Below are positions 1 through 5,736 of a stretch of 5,736 nt of DNA, in pieces. A program made the position numbers and the translations under genes. The stretch spans positions 1 to 5,736 of the forward strand of contig NZ_CAMXYY010000091.1 of NCBI RefSeq assembly GCF_947253395.1, written 5' to 3'. Below the pieces are notes generated by a model. That model made no database searches. It saw nothing but the letters and a program-made list of their open reading frames with translations, and was not told where the DNA came from. Origin of the DNA: an uncultured Olegusella sp. Lineage in GTDB: Bacteria > Actinomycetota > Coriobacteriia > Coriobacteriales > Atopobiaceae. Positions within the stretch are counted from its first letter, which is position 1. Each line of letters begins with the position of its first letter.

Positions 1-786
1 ATAGATGGGGTAGATGGCAAGGATGACTTTGGTGAGAGTCTGCCTCCTGCCGAGCTGTATGCCAAGATCTTGGCGGGTTCCGAAGCGCATACATCGCAGG
101 TAAGTGTGGGCAGCTACGTTGATTTGTTTAAGCCAACGCTTGAGGCTGGCAAAGATGTTGTTCACCTCACCTTAAGCTCGGGTATTTCAGGTACCTACAA
201 CTCTGCGGTGACTGCGCGAGATTTGCTTGCTGAACAATATCCTGAGCGCAAGATTTATATTGTGGATAGCCTTGCGGCCTCTGCGGGTTATGGTCTGCTT
301 GTTGATAAACTAGCCGACCTGCGTGATGAGGGCATGAGTGCCGATGAGTTGGTGGCGTGGGCCGAAAGGCACAAGCTTGAGCTCAATCATTGGTTCTTCT
401 CCACCGATTTGACCTTCTTTATTCGTGGTGGGCGTATCTCTAAGGCAGCAGGTCTTGTGGGTGGCATGCTCAAGATTTGTCCTGTGATGAATGTGGCACA
501 CGATGGTTCGCTGGCTGTGGTCGAAAAGGTTCGTACCAAAAAACGTGCAGCTAATCGCGTTGTTGAAATCATGAAAGAGCGTGCCTTAGATGGCCTCAAC
601 TACAGCGACAAAGTGTTTATTTCCAATAGTGAGTGTCTTGAGGATGCACATATGGTAGGCGATGCGATTGAGGAAGTGTTCCTCAAGATGAATGGTAAGG
701 TGCAGTACAGCAATATCGGTAGCACTATCGGTGTGCACACAGGACCTGGCACCGTAGCCCTCTTCTACTGGGGTGAGCCTCGCTAA
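1..786 (+). CDS. DegV family fatty-acid-binding protein, 5' partial
   Basis: The frame is open from base 1 to a TAA at 784-786, giving 261 codons. DegV proteins are usually about 280-290 residues, so roughly the first 30-40 residues (the N-terminal TDS motif region) lie before the window. Visible family hallmarks, numbered by window codon, are TSQ at 31-33, SSGISGTYNSA at about 59-69, VDS at 88-90, GGRISK at 143-148 and the LKICPVMNV segment at 157-165. DegV proteins bind a long-chain fatty acid between two alpha/beta domains, and in Firmicutes some act as FakB, presenting the fatty acid to the kinase FakA. Whether this one is a FakB cannot be decided here because no fakA is in view. A TTG at 70 opens a shorter frame but cannot be the true start, since coding similarity continues upstream of it. 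Ten of 11 arginines use CGN codons, unlike the downstream genes. No convincing terminator follows the stop. Confidence 0.93.
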   Translation: MDGVDGKDDFGESLPPAELYAKILAGSEAHTSQVSVGSYVDLFKPTLEAGKDVVHLTLSSGISGTYNSAVTARDLLAEQYPERKIYIVDSLAASAGYGLLVDKLADLRDEGMSADELVAWAERHKLELNHWFFSTDLTFFIRGGRISKAAGLVGGMLKICPVMNVAHDGSLAVVEKVRTKKRAANRVVEIMKERALDGLNYSDKVFISNSECLEDAHMVGDAIEEVFLKMNGKVQYSNIGSTIGVHTGPGTVALFYWGEPR

Positions 787-820
787 TTTTCCCGCTGCGG
801 GTCTAGAAAGCAACGTTCCC

Positions 821-882
821 ATAGATGGTTCGTTTTTCGGCACCTATAAACACAGATGGTTCATGTTTCGGTTTCTCGAAAA
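821..882 (-). repeat. 31-base repeat, two inverted units
   Basis: Two units start at 821 and 852, exactly 31 bases apart. Their conserved cores, ATAGATGGTTCGTTTTTCGG (821-840) and ACAGATGGTTCATGTTTCGG (852-871), are the reverse complement of the core of the four units at 914-1037. ATAGATGGTTC (821-831) is the exact reverse complement of GAACCATCTAT (953-963). The remaining 11 bases of each unit are not conserved. Cores match their inverted partners at about 15 of 20 positions. Confidence 0.85.
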
Positions 883-913
883 ATTTTACCTGCTGTTTTG
901 TGGAAGGACACAC

Positions 914-1037
914 CGAAGTTTGACCCATCTATTGTCTAAAGCGTCGAAGTTTGAACCATCTATTGCTTAAGGCTTCGAAACTTGAACCATTTGTAGTTTG
1001 GAACTTCGCAGTTTGAACCCTCTATGACGGGCTTTTT
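914..1037 (+). repeat. 31-base repeat, four tandem direct units
   Basis: Four units of exactly 31 bases start at 914, 945, 976 and 1007. The core reads CGAAGTTTGAACCATCTATT in consensus. Units 1 and 2 are most alike. Unit 3 has CGAAACTTGAACCATTTGTA and unit 4 has CGCAGTTTGAACCCTCTATG, so similarity decays toward the right end. The period is preserved without a single insertion or deletion while the bases drift. That suggests spacing matters (31 bases is close to three helical turns) or that the units arose by duplication. The units face the two inverted copies at 821-882 across a 31-base gap (883-913). Confidence 0.88.
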
Positions 1038-1076
1038 ACGGGTCGCCAGCCTAGTTATGTACGCTTTTGCGCGGGA

Positions 1077-1101
1077 CAAGAAGTCGTTGCATGCCTTCTT
1101 G
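1077..1101. repeat. 7-base perfect inverted repeat
   Basis: CAAGAAG (1077-1083) and CTTCTTG (1095-1101) are perfect reverse complements separated by 11 bases that include the palindrome GCATGC. It could be a protein-binding site or an RNA hairpin. No T-run follows, so a simple intrinsic terminator is unlikely. An isolated 7-base match in a region this size may also be chance. Confidence 0.4.
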
Positions 1102-1151
1102 AGGCGTGAACATTACATCAGCTGTAAGTTCTATTTACACCTATAGCTTTT

Positions 1152-1157
1152 TACAAT
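1152..1157 (+). promoter_or_regulatory. Candidate -10 box (TACAAT) of the transporter operon
   Basis: TACAAT matches the sigma-A/sigma-70 consensus TATAAT at five of six positions. The corresponding -35 window (about 1129-1134, TTCTAT) is very poor, which is usual for promoters needing an activator and fits the TTACA-N5-TGTAA site just upstream. Transcription would begin near 1164, giving a very short leader. An alternative is TATAGC at 1142-1147. The call rests on sequence match only. Confidence 0.4.
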
Positions 1158-1163
1158 GAAGCC

Positions 1164-1171
1164 AGGAGGTG
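1164..1171 (+). promoter_or_regulatory. Ribosome binding site deciding the ATPase start
   Basis: AGGAGGTG lies 8 bases before the ATG at 1180. This makes 1180 the start rather than the in-frame ATG at 1156, which has no purine-rich site upstream and overlaps the candidate -10 box. Confidence 0.85.
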
Positions 1172-1179
1172 TAAATATC

Positions 1180-1950
1180 ATGAACGCTATTTTACAGGTT
1201 GAAAGTCTAAAAAAGTATTATGGAAAGGGCTCCTCGGTGACCAAGGCCCTCGATGGAGTCTCCTTCGAGATTATGCCAGGAGAGTTTTTGGGCATCATGG
1301 GCAGTAGTGGATCGGGAAAGTCCACGCTTCTTAATTGCCTAGCGACCATCGTAAAACTGAGCGCAGGCACCATTACCCTCAACGGTACGAATATCGCTAC
1401 ATTCAATGCAGATGCACTTTCTGATTACCGAGGAAACAAGACAGGCTATCTCTTCCAGAATTTTGAGCTTTTGGACAATCTCACGGCAAAAGAAAATATT
1501 CTGCTTCCGCTCTCCCTTCATGAAATCCCCGAGCAGGAGAGTATGAAGCGCCTGCAGACGCTGGCAGAGTACCTGGATATCAGCTCAGTGATGGATAAGT
1601 TCCCCTCACAGATGTCTGGCGGGCAAAAGCAGAGAGTGGCGGCGGCGCGTGCCTTGATTTTGGATCCAGAAATCGTCTTTGCCGATGAGCCAACCGGCGC
1701 ACTTGATTCAAAGAACGCGCGCACCCTCATGGAAAAACTTACCCAGATGAATAGCGATTTTCAGACCACCATCCTCATGGTGACTCATGACAGCGCTTCT
1801 GCCAGTTTTTGCAGCCGTATCCTCTTTATCCAGGACGGCAAGCTCTATCACGAGCTTAGGCGAGACAAGCCCAGAGAGTCTCAGGAAGATTTTTATCAGA
1901 GGATTCTAAAGGTTATGGCAGGACTGGGAGGTGAACCGTATGTTTTCTAA
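1180..1950 (+). CDS. BceA-like ABC transporter ATP-binding protein
   Basis: This 256-residue ATPase would energise the permease encoded next to it. All ABC motifs are intact: Walker A GSSGSGKST at 41-49, the Q-loop glutamine in LFQNFELL at about 93, the signature MSGGQ at 145-149 (Met replacing the usual Leu), Walker B EIVFADE at 164-170, the D-loop GALDS at 173-177 and the H-loop His203 in VTHD. The length and the FADEPTGALDS segment place it in the MacB/LolD/BceA group, which works with FtsX-type permeases and not with classical six-helix importers. The next gene, a 10-helix permease, supports BceA over LolD. The start at 1180 follows the AGGAGGTG site. An upstream in-frame ATG would add eight residues of poor character. 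The stop overlaps the permease start by 11 bases, implying coupled translation. The peptide substrate is unknown. Confidence 0.95.
   Translation: MNAILQVESLKKYYGKGSSVTKALDGVSFEIMPGEFLGIMGSSGSGKSTLLNCLATIVKLSAGTITLNGTNIATFNADALSDYRGNKTGYLFQNFELLDNLTAKENILLPLSLHEIPEQESMKRLQTLAEYLDISSVMDKFPSQMSGGQKQRVAAARALILDPEIVFADEPTGALDSKNARTLMEKLTQMNSDFQTTILMVTHDSASASFCSRILFIQDGKLYHELRRDKPRESQEDFYQRILKVMAGLGGEPYVF
1927..1933 (+). promoter_or_regulatory. Ribosome binding site deciding the permease start
   Basis: GGAGGTG lies 6 bases before the ATG at 1940. The in-frame GTG at 1931 is part of this site itself and so is unlikely to be the start. The site is inside the ATPase gene. Confidence 0.85.
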
Positions 1951-4021
1951 GCTAGTCGCTCAAAATAGCCAGAGGAATCGAAAGAACAACGCGCTCTACT
2001 TTAGTTCAATGGTCTTGTCGGTTATCTCTTTTTATATCATCTTGTCCCTCTCGCATCAGGACGTCATTAGCTTTTTGACAAAGATGGAAAGCGATGCGGT
2101 CAATCGCCTCTTGGCCATGGTGCCCCTGTTTTATGTCTTTACCCTTTTCATTTTGCTGATGCTGGTTTATTTTGCGTCCAGTGTCCAGATGGAAAGAAGG
2201 AGTCATGAGTTTGGCGTGTATCTGACTCTGGGGATGAAACGCAAAACCTTGTTTCGCATGATTTTGATGGAGGATGTCAGGGACAGTTTGATTGCGCTTG
2301 CCATTGGACTTCCGATTGCGGTGATTCTGTCTGAAGCTATCAGTCTCGTAACGGTAAAGCTCATTGGCATCGGAATCGTGGGACATCGTTTTACCCTGTC
2401 CTTCTCTGCGATTCTTTTTACCGTTATAGGCTTTTCCCTGGTGAAATTGCTGGCAATACTGGTTCTCAGCAAGCGCGCGGTAAGCAAAGAAATCGGTGAG
2501 CTACTTTTCTTTGAGCCTGTCGGAGCAAAAAAACAAATCAATCAGAAAGCATGCTTTATTGCTTTCATATCCTCAGTGGGATGTCTTGGTCTTGCTTATT
2601 ATTTGGGTCTTTCTGAACGTATGTGGGAAAATCTCGTATTTATGTTCCTTGTTCTTTTTAGTGGCACGCTTGGCACCATTCTTCTGTTCTATGCACTGCG
2701 CTTTGGCATTGAATGGGTGATGAAGCATTCAAAAAAGAAGAAACTACACGACTTCAATTTTCGCCAGATACAGGAAGGAATTGTTTCTCGCTCCACCTTG
2801 CTGGCGATCTGCTCACTTCTCCTGTTTTCTGCCTTTTGCCTGGCAGGCTATGGTAGTGCAGTGGCATCTCAGTACATTCAAGAGGACGACCACGTATTGG
2901 ATTACACCTTCCTGCCAAATGAACCGACGAATGTAAAAGACCCAAACGAAACGATGAGTGTAAAAGATATTCGTCAGACCCTTTCTTCAGTAGGGCTTAG
3001 TAATTCTTTTAAGGATTTGGTGGAAGTAAAGCTGGGAAGTGCTTATCAGGAAAATATAGGAGCCTCTGCCATAGATGCCTCAGCGCTTAACAATGTCATC
3101 TCTATGATAGATAATCGTGAGTTCGCAGATAACCTTATGCAATTTATTAGGGACAATGACAATATTCTTTCGGAAAGCGGATACAACGAACTGTTGAAAG
3201 CAGCAGGAAAGGAACCGCTGGATCTGGATGGAAATAAGGTAGGTCTATATCTGGGAAAAGCCTTCTTTACAGATGAGAAAAGCATCAAGAAACTCAGCGA
3301 ACTATTGAAATCAGATGTTGCTGTTAAAATAGATGCTGCAAGTTATGGGATTGATGCAAATATTCAACAAACAAACTTTGTGACCGATCGTGCCATCACC
3401 ATTGGCGTTGCTTGGATAGTGCCAGATGAGCTTTTTGACCAGTTGACGGCAGGAGAATATAGCAGCTATTTGGGAGGCGTTCTGCAGCCGAAGCTTATTG
3501 AAGAAAAAGGGCTGATGATGGCGATTTCTGACATCAACACCCAGCTGGCAGGAACTGGCCTTTCCTATGAAAGCTATATTCAAAATGCCGGTAGGCAGAT
3601 TTTCTATATCGTCTCATCGACATATCTCACGCTCTATTTGGCAACAATCTTCTTGATTATTGGAAATACCATCATTGGTATTCAGTTTTTGATGGAGCAG
3701 CAAAAGGCACATAGGAGGTATCAGTCACTGATTCATCTAGGTGCAGATTACAAGACCTTGTGTCGTGCGGCAAATACCCAGATTAATGGCTACTTTGGGA
3801 TTCCTATTTTCGTGGCGCTCTTAAATGCTGCATTTGGAACCAAAACACTTTTCCAGGGATTACTTCCGTATTCATATCGCGATCAGAGCGGAAAACTTCT
3901 CATCATTGTTGTCATCATCCTTGTGCTAATTGCTATCGTAGAAGCAATCTATATCAGGGTAGTAAAGCAGAGCAGTAGTCAATATCTCTGGACACTAATG
4001 AAGCCGGCGCGGGAGGAATAG
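1940..4021 (+). CDS. BceB-like FtsX-type ABC transporter permease
   Basis: This 693-residue membrane protein has the layout of BceB-type permeases. Helices are seen at about 20-38, 57-80, 115-136, 151-176, 203-222, 230-254 and 284-309. A hydrophilic, presumably extracellular stretch of about 250 residues (310-555) follows, then helices at 556-583, 614-632 and 652-674. The FtsX domain includes RRSHEFGVYLTLGMKRKTL (about 86-104), the cytoplasmic segment typical for coupling to the ATPase. In the family, the large domain between helices 7 and 8 recognises peptide antibiotics or their lipid II-cycle complexes, and the permease also contacts the partner histidine kinase to report transport activity. 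The domain here carries no motif I can tie to a substrate. It is also AT-richer (22 G+C in bases 3001-3060). The start overlaps the ATPase gene by 11 bases. The regulator gene begins 17 bases after its stop, consistent with one operon. Confidence 0.93.
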   Translation: MFSKLVAQNSQRNRKNNALYFSSMVLSVISFYIILSLSHQDVISFLTKMESDAVNRLLAMVPLFYVFTLFILLMLVYFASSVQMERRSHEFGVYLTLGMKRKTLFRMILMEDVRDSLIALAIGLPIAVILSEAISLVTVKLIGIGIVGHRFTLSFSAILFTVIGFSLVKLLAILVLSKRAVSKEIGELLFFEPVGAKKQINQKACFIAFISSVGCLGLAYYLGLSERMWENLVFMFLVLFSGTLGTILLFYALRFGIEWVMKHSKKKKLHDFNFRQIQEGIVSRSTLLAICSLLLFSAFCLAGYGSAVASQYIQEDDHVLDYTFLPNEPTNVKDPNETMSVKDIRQTLSSVGLSNSFKDLVEVKLGSAYQENIGASAIDASALNNVISMIDNREFADNLMQFIRDNDNILSESGYNELLKAAGKEPLDLDGNKVGLYLGKAFFTDEKSIKKLSELLKSDVAVKIDAASYGIDANIQQTNFVTDRAITIGVAWIVPDELFDQLTAGEYSSYLGGVLQPKLIEEKGLMMAISDINTQLAGTGLSYESYIQNAGRQIFYIVSSTYLTLYLATIFLIIGNTIIGIQFLMEQQKAHRRYQSLIHLGADYKTLCRAANTQINGYFGIPIFVALLNAAFGTKTLFQGLLPYSYRDQSGKLLIIVVIILVLIAIVEAIYIRVVKQSSSQYLWTLMKPAREE

Positions 4022-4038
4022 GCGGGGGACTGAAGTCT

Positions 4039-4722
4039 ATGGCGAAACGCATTGCAATTATCGAAGATGAGCCTATGATTCGCAGGGAACTTGAGACCAT
4101 GCTGCAGGCAGCAGACTATGTGGTCGAATGTATCCAAGACTTTCACGGTGTGTCCGATCAGTTGCTGTGCCTTTCGCCGGACTTAGTTCTGCTTGATATA
4201 AATCTTCCTGGGGAAAATGGCTTCCAGATTTGTCGGACTCTCAAGAAAAAGAGTGCCATCCCTGTTCTTGTGCTTACCTCCAGAGATCAGTTGCAAGACG
4301 AGCTACAAGCTCTTGATTTGGGTGCAGACGAGTACCTCACCAAGCCCTTCCGAAAAGAAAGACTGCTTGCAAGGATTTCTAATGTATTGAAGCGCTATGA
4401 GGGGAGAAAAAATCTGCTTGAAGGGGAGCAGTTCCTCCTCGACCGCCATACGTATACGCTATATTTCAACGGCCAGTCTGTGGTTTTGCCAGGAAACCAA
4501 GGGAAGCTTCTAGAAAGCTTTCTTTTGGCGGAGACGCCTTATGTAAGCAAAAAGGAGCTATCACAATCACTGTGGGGGACGACGGAGTATATCGATGAAA
4601 ATGCACTCCACGTGAATATTACGCGTCTGAAAAAGAGGTTAAAAGACTTGGGAATTCCTCAGCATATCCAGTATGTTCAAGGCAAGGGGTATGCCTTGGT
4701 GAAGGATGGCCAAGATGCGTGA
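4039..4722 (+). CDS. OmpR/PhoB-family response regulator, BceR-like
   Basis: This 227-residue protein has an N-terminal receiver domain (about 1-118) and a C-terminal winged-helix DNA-binding domain (about 128-223). Receiver residues are complete: acidic pocket Glu9-Asp10, phosphoacceptor Asp53 in LLDINLPG, Thr80 and Lys102 in TKPF. The effector domain shows the expected pattern, with LWG at 178-180, the recognition-helix region ENALHVNITRLKKRL at 187-201 and the C-terminal hairpin VQGKGYAL at 213-220. The nearby transporter and the short kinase mark it as the regulator of a BceAB-RS module, where the phosphorylated protein activates the transporter promoter. The likely target is the TTACA/TGTAA cluster at 1113-1174. 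A GGGGGA stretch (4024-4029) serves as ribosome site. Six of 13 arginines use AGA/AGG. The stop overlaps the kinase start by 8 bases. Confidence 0.96.
   Translation: MAKRIAIIEDEPMIRRELETMLQAADYVVECIQDFHGVSDQLLCLSPDLVLLDINLPGENGFQICRTLKKKSAIPVLVLTSRDQLQDELQALDLGADEYLTKPFRKERLLARISNVLKRYEGRKNLLEGEQFLLDRHTYTLYFNGQSVVLPGNQGKLLESFLLAETPYVSKKELSQSLWGTTEYIDENALHVNITRLKKRLKDLGIPQHIQYVQGKGYALVKDGQDA
4701..4706 (+). promoter_or_regulatory. Ribosome binding site deciding the kinase start
   Basis: GAAGGA lies 8 bases before the ATG at 4715, favouring it over the in-frame ATG at 4706, which has no suitably spaced purine-rich site. Confidence 0.6.
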
Positions 4723-5736
4723 GCTCAAGCGAATCAAGCCCTATCTGCCGTGGCTGCTGATGATTTTGGCGGTCGATGGATTCTGCATCTTTCTTCTTTG
4801 GATGGCAGATATTGAAGCTCTGATTGCTTTGATTGGCTTGATTGTCTTAGCGACCCTTGTCTTTTTTATCGCCATTTGTCTCCTTCTGATGCGAAAAGAA
4901 AAGCAAAAAGAAAAAGTTCTGTTGCGCTATTTGGACGACCCAAGCTCAGCAGAAAATTTCGATAGCCTCTATGACTTGTATGGTGCAGAAAAAGAAGAGA
5001 TTCTAAAGCAGCTTTTCAATAGCTTTCAGCAGAAGAACGACTTGATTCAGCAGAGCATAAGAGAGCGACAAGACTATGTGGACTACGTAGAAACATGGGC
5101 GCACGAGATAAAATTACCCCTTTCGTTGCTCACGATGATTCTTGATAACGACGATGGAACTATTCCGCCAGAACTCTTTTTCAAACTGGACTATATCCGC
5201 AATGAAACACAGCGCTATGTTTCCCAAATTCTTTTTTACCACCGCATAAAGAGCAAGAAGAAGGACTACTTGTTCCAAGACATCTCTCTATTGGGCTGCG
5301 TTGAGGAAGTCCTTGCAGACTATGGGCCATCGTTGAGAGAAAAAGGGTTTCAGCTGAGTTATGATCCCGTGGCTTTGGACGTCTGTGTGTTTACGGATCC
5401 GAGAGCTCTGGAATTTATCCTCCGCCAACTGGTGAGCAACTCAATCAAGTATGCCGGAGCGTCGCCCGTTCTTTCTTTTCTTGTAACAAGAGAAGCTAGA
5501 GGACGCGAAAACGGAGTGCTGCTGCGGATTTCCGATAATGGCCAGGGAGTAAAAGAATGCGATCTTCCGTACCTCTTTGAACGGGGATTTTCTGGCGATT
5601 CTGGTGAGCTACGAAAGAAATCCACTGGTATGGGACTCTATTTAGCAAAACAGCTTGCAGATGATATTCATATCCAGCTTGAAGTAGATTCAAAGTGGGA
5701 AGAGGGATTCACCGCAAGCTTATTTATTAATGATTA
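4715..5736 (+). CDS. BceS-like intramembrane-sensing histidine kinase, 3' end at window edge
   Basis: The frame is open from ATG 4715 to the window end, giving 340 codons plus the bases TA, which could begin a stop codon. BceS-type kinases are about 330-350 residues, so the protein is probably essentially complete. Two helices at about 11-30 and 35-59 are joined by only a few residues (near WMADIEA), so there is no extracellular sensor domain. Linker 60-120 is charged and helical. The kinase core has the H-box with His130 in WAHEIKLPLS, the N-box QLVSNSIKYA (Asn242), the G1 box DNGQG at 274-278, LFERGFSG at 288-294 and the G2 box STGMGLYLAKQL at 303-314. In this family the kinase senses peptides indirectly through its transporter and phosphorylates the partner regulator, here the product of 4039-4722. 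The 8-base ATGCGTGA overlap with the regulator gene points to coupled translation. An ATG at 4706 would add three residues. Confidence 0.94.
   Translation, partial: MRELKRIKPYLPWLLMILAVDGFCIFLLWMADIEALIALIGLIVLATLVFFIAICLLLMRKEKQKEKVLLRYLDDPSSAENFDSLYDLYGAEKEEILKQLFNSFQQKNDLIQQSIRERQDYVDYVETWAHEIKLPLSLLTMILDNDDGTIPPELFFKLDYIRNETQRYVSQILFYHRIKSKKKDYLFQDISLLGCVEEVLADYGPSLREKGFQLSYDPVALDVCVFTDPRALEFILRQLVSNSIKYAGASPVLSFLVTREARGRENGVLLRISDNGQGVKECDLPYLFERGFSGDSGELRKKSTGMGLYLAKQLADDIHIQLEVDSKWEEGFTASLFIND

Larger units (their letters stand above)
1113..1174 (+). promoter_or_regulatory. TTACA/TGTAA half-site cluster, candidate BceR-type operator
   Basis: TTACA occurs at 1113-1117, 1135-1139 and 1151-1155, and TGTAA at 1123-1127 and 1170-1174. 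The pair at 1113-1127 is a perfect inverted repeat, TTACA-N5-TGTAA. Response regulators of BceAB-RS systems in Firmicutes are known to bind inverted repeats close to TNACA-N4-TGTAA upstream of their transporter operons, so the sequence and location fit autoregulation by the regulator encoded at 4039-4722. The spacer here is 5 rather than 4 bases, so the match is not exact. The 1113-1127 pair is centred about 44 bases before the transcript start predicted from the -10 box at 1152-1157, a position compatible with activation. Confidence 0.55.
1132..1177 (+). promoter_or_regulatory. Stem-loop covering the Shine-Dalgarno of the ATPase gene
   Basis: TATTTACACCT (1132-1142) and AGGTGTAAATA (1167-1177) form a perfect 11-base inverted repeat. 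The 24-base interior can pair further: GCTT (1146-1149) with AAGC (1159-1162), leaving a small apical loop. The right arm contains the AGGTG of the Shine-Dalgarno (1164-1171), so an RNA containing both arms would hide the ribosome site. If transcription starts near 1164 the left arm is absent from the mRNA. The hairpin would then form only in transcripts entering from upstream, and the repeat could instead act as DNA. Confidence 0.6.
787..1179. other. Intergenic region with repeat array and control zone
   Basis: These 393 bases between the DegV-type gene and the ABC ATPase contain no credible gene. The left two thirds hold two inverted and four direct copies of a 31-base repeat unit. The right third holds short inverted repeats, TTACA/TGTAA half-sites, a -10-like box and the Shine-Dalgarno of the ATPase gene. 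A small palindrome (CCCGCTGCGGG, 791-801) lies just after the degV-type stop but is not followed by a T-run. Confidence 0.85.

Noticed and set aside
791..801. CCCGCTGCGGG as a terminator of the degV-type gene
   Set aside because: The stem is only 4-5 bases and no T-run follows on either strand.
773..970. 65-codon open frame on the + strand across the repeat array
   Set aside because: It begins inside the degV-type gene, runs through the tandem repeats and has no ribosome site or recognisable protein character.
883..1037. CRISPR array
   Set aside because: The variable segments are only about 11 bases, the cores diverge from one another, the array changes orientation, and no cas gene is present.
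1156..1179. Upstream ATG extending the ATPase by eight residues
   Set aside because: It overlaps the candidate -10 box and lacks a ribosome site, while ATG 1180 has AGGAGGTG at ideal spacing.
2006..2541. Two long minus-strand open frames opposite the permease gene
   Set aside because: They are antisense to a well-supported coding region, overlap each other and resemble no protein family.
5359..5693. Minus-strand open frames opposite the kinase ATP-binding domain
   Set aside because: The + strand frame carries all the kinase motifs; the reverse frames show low-complexity, arginine- and serine-rich shadow translation.

Overview
The window comes from a Gram-positive-type bacterium. The evidence is a DegV-family protein, strong purine-rich Shine-Dalgarno sites (AGGAGGTG, GGAGGTG) and a BceAB-RS-type peptide-antibiotic sensing and detoxification module, which is typical of Firmicutes and also occurs in Actinobacteria such as Coriobacteriia. 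The sequence alone does not settle the genus.

Layout, all coding genes on the + strand. Positions 1-786 hold the 3' part of a DegV-family lipid-binding protein gene whose start lies before the window. Positions 787-1179 are a 393-base intergenic region with unusual structure: two 31-base repeat units in one orientation (821-882), then four units with the same 31-base period in the opposite orientation (914-1037), then a dense regulatory zone (1077-1177). That zone contains a 7-base inverted repeat, a cluster of TTACA/TGTAA half-sites, a candidate -10 box, and a perfect 11-base inverted repeat whose right arm covers the Shine-Dalgarno of the next gene. Four tightly packed genes follow: an ABC-transporter ATPase (1180-1950), a 10-helix permease with a large extracellular domain (1940-4021), an OmpR-type response regulator (4039-4722) and a two-helix histidine kinase lacking an extracellular sensor domain (4715 to the window end, probably missing only its stop codon).

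From the known behaviour of the BceAB-RS family, the four genes should form a self-contained unit. The permease binds an antimicrobial peptide or a peptide-lipid complex, the ATPase powers its removal, the kinase reads transporter activity through membrane contact, and the regulator then activates the promoter of its own operon. The TTACA/TGTAA cluster just before the ATPase gene is the natural candidate for the regulator's binding site. The substrate cannot be told from sequence.

Arginine codon use differs between the degV-type gene (1 AGA/AGG of 11) and the regulator gene (6 of 13), which fits acquisition of the module by transfer. The 31-base repeat array is the least explained element. 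Its layout of inward-facing multi-copy sites without any gene between them resembles the multi-site ends of some transposons or a regulator-binding array.
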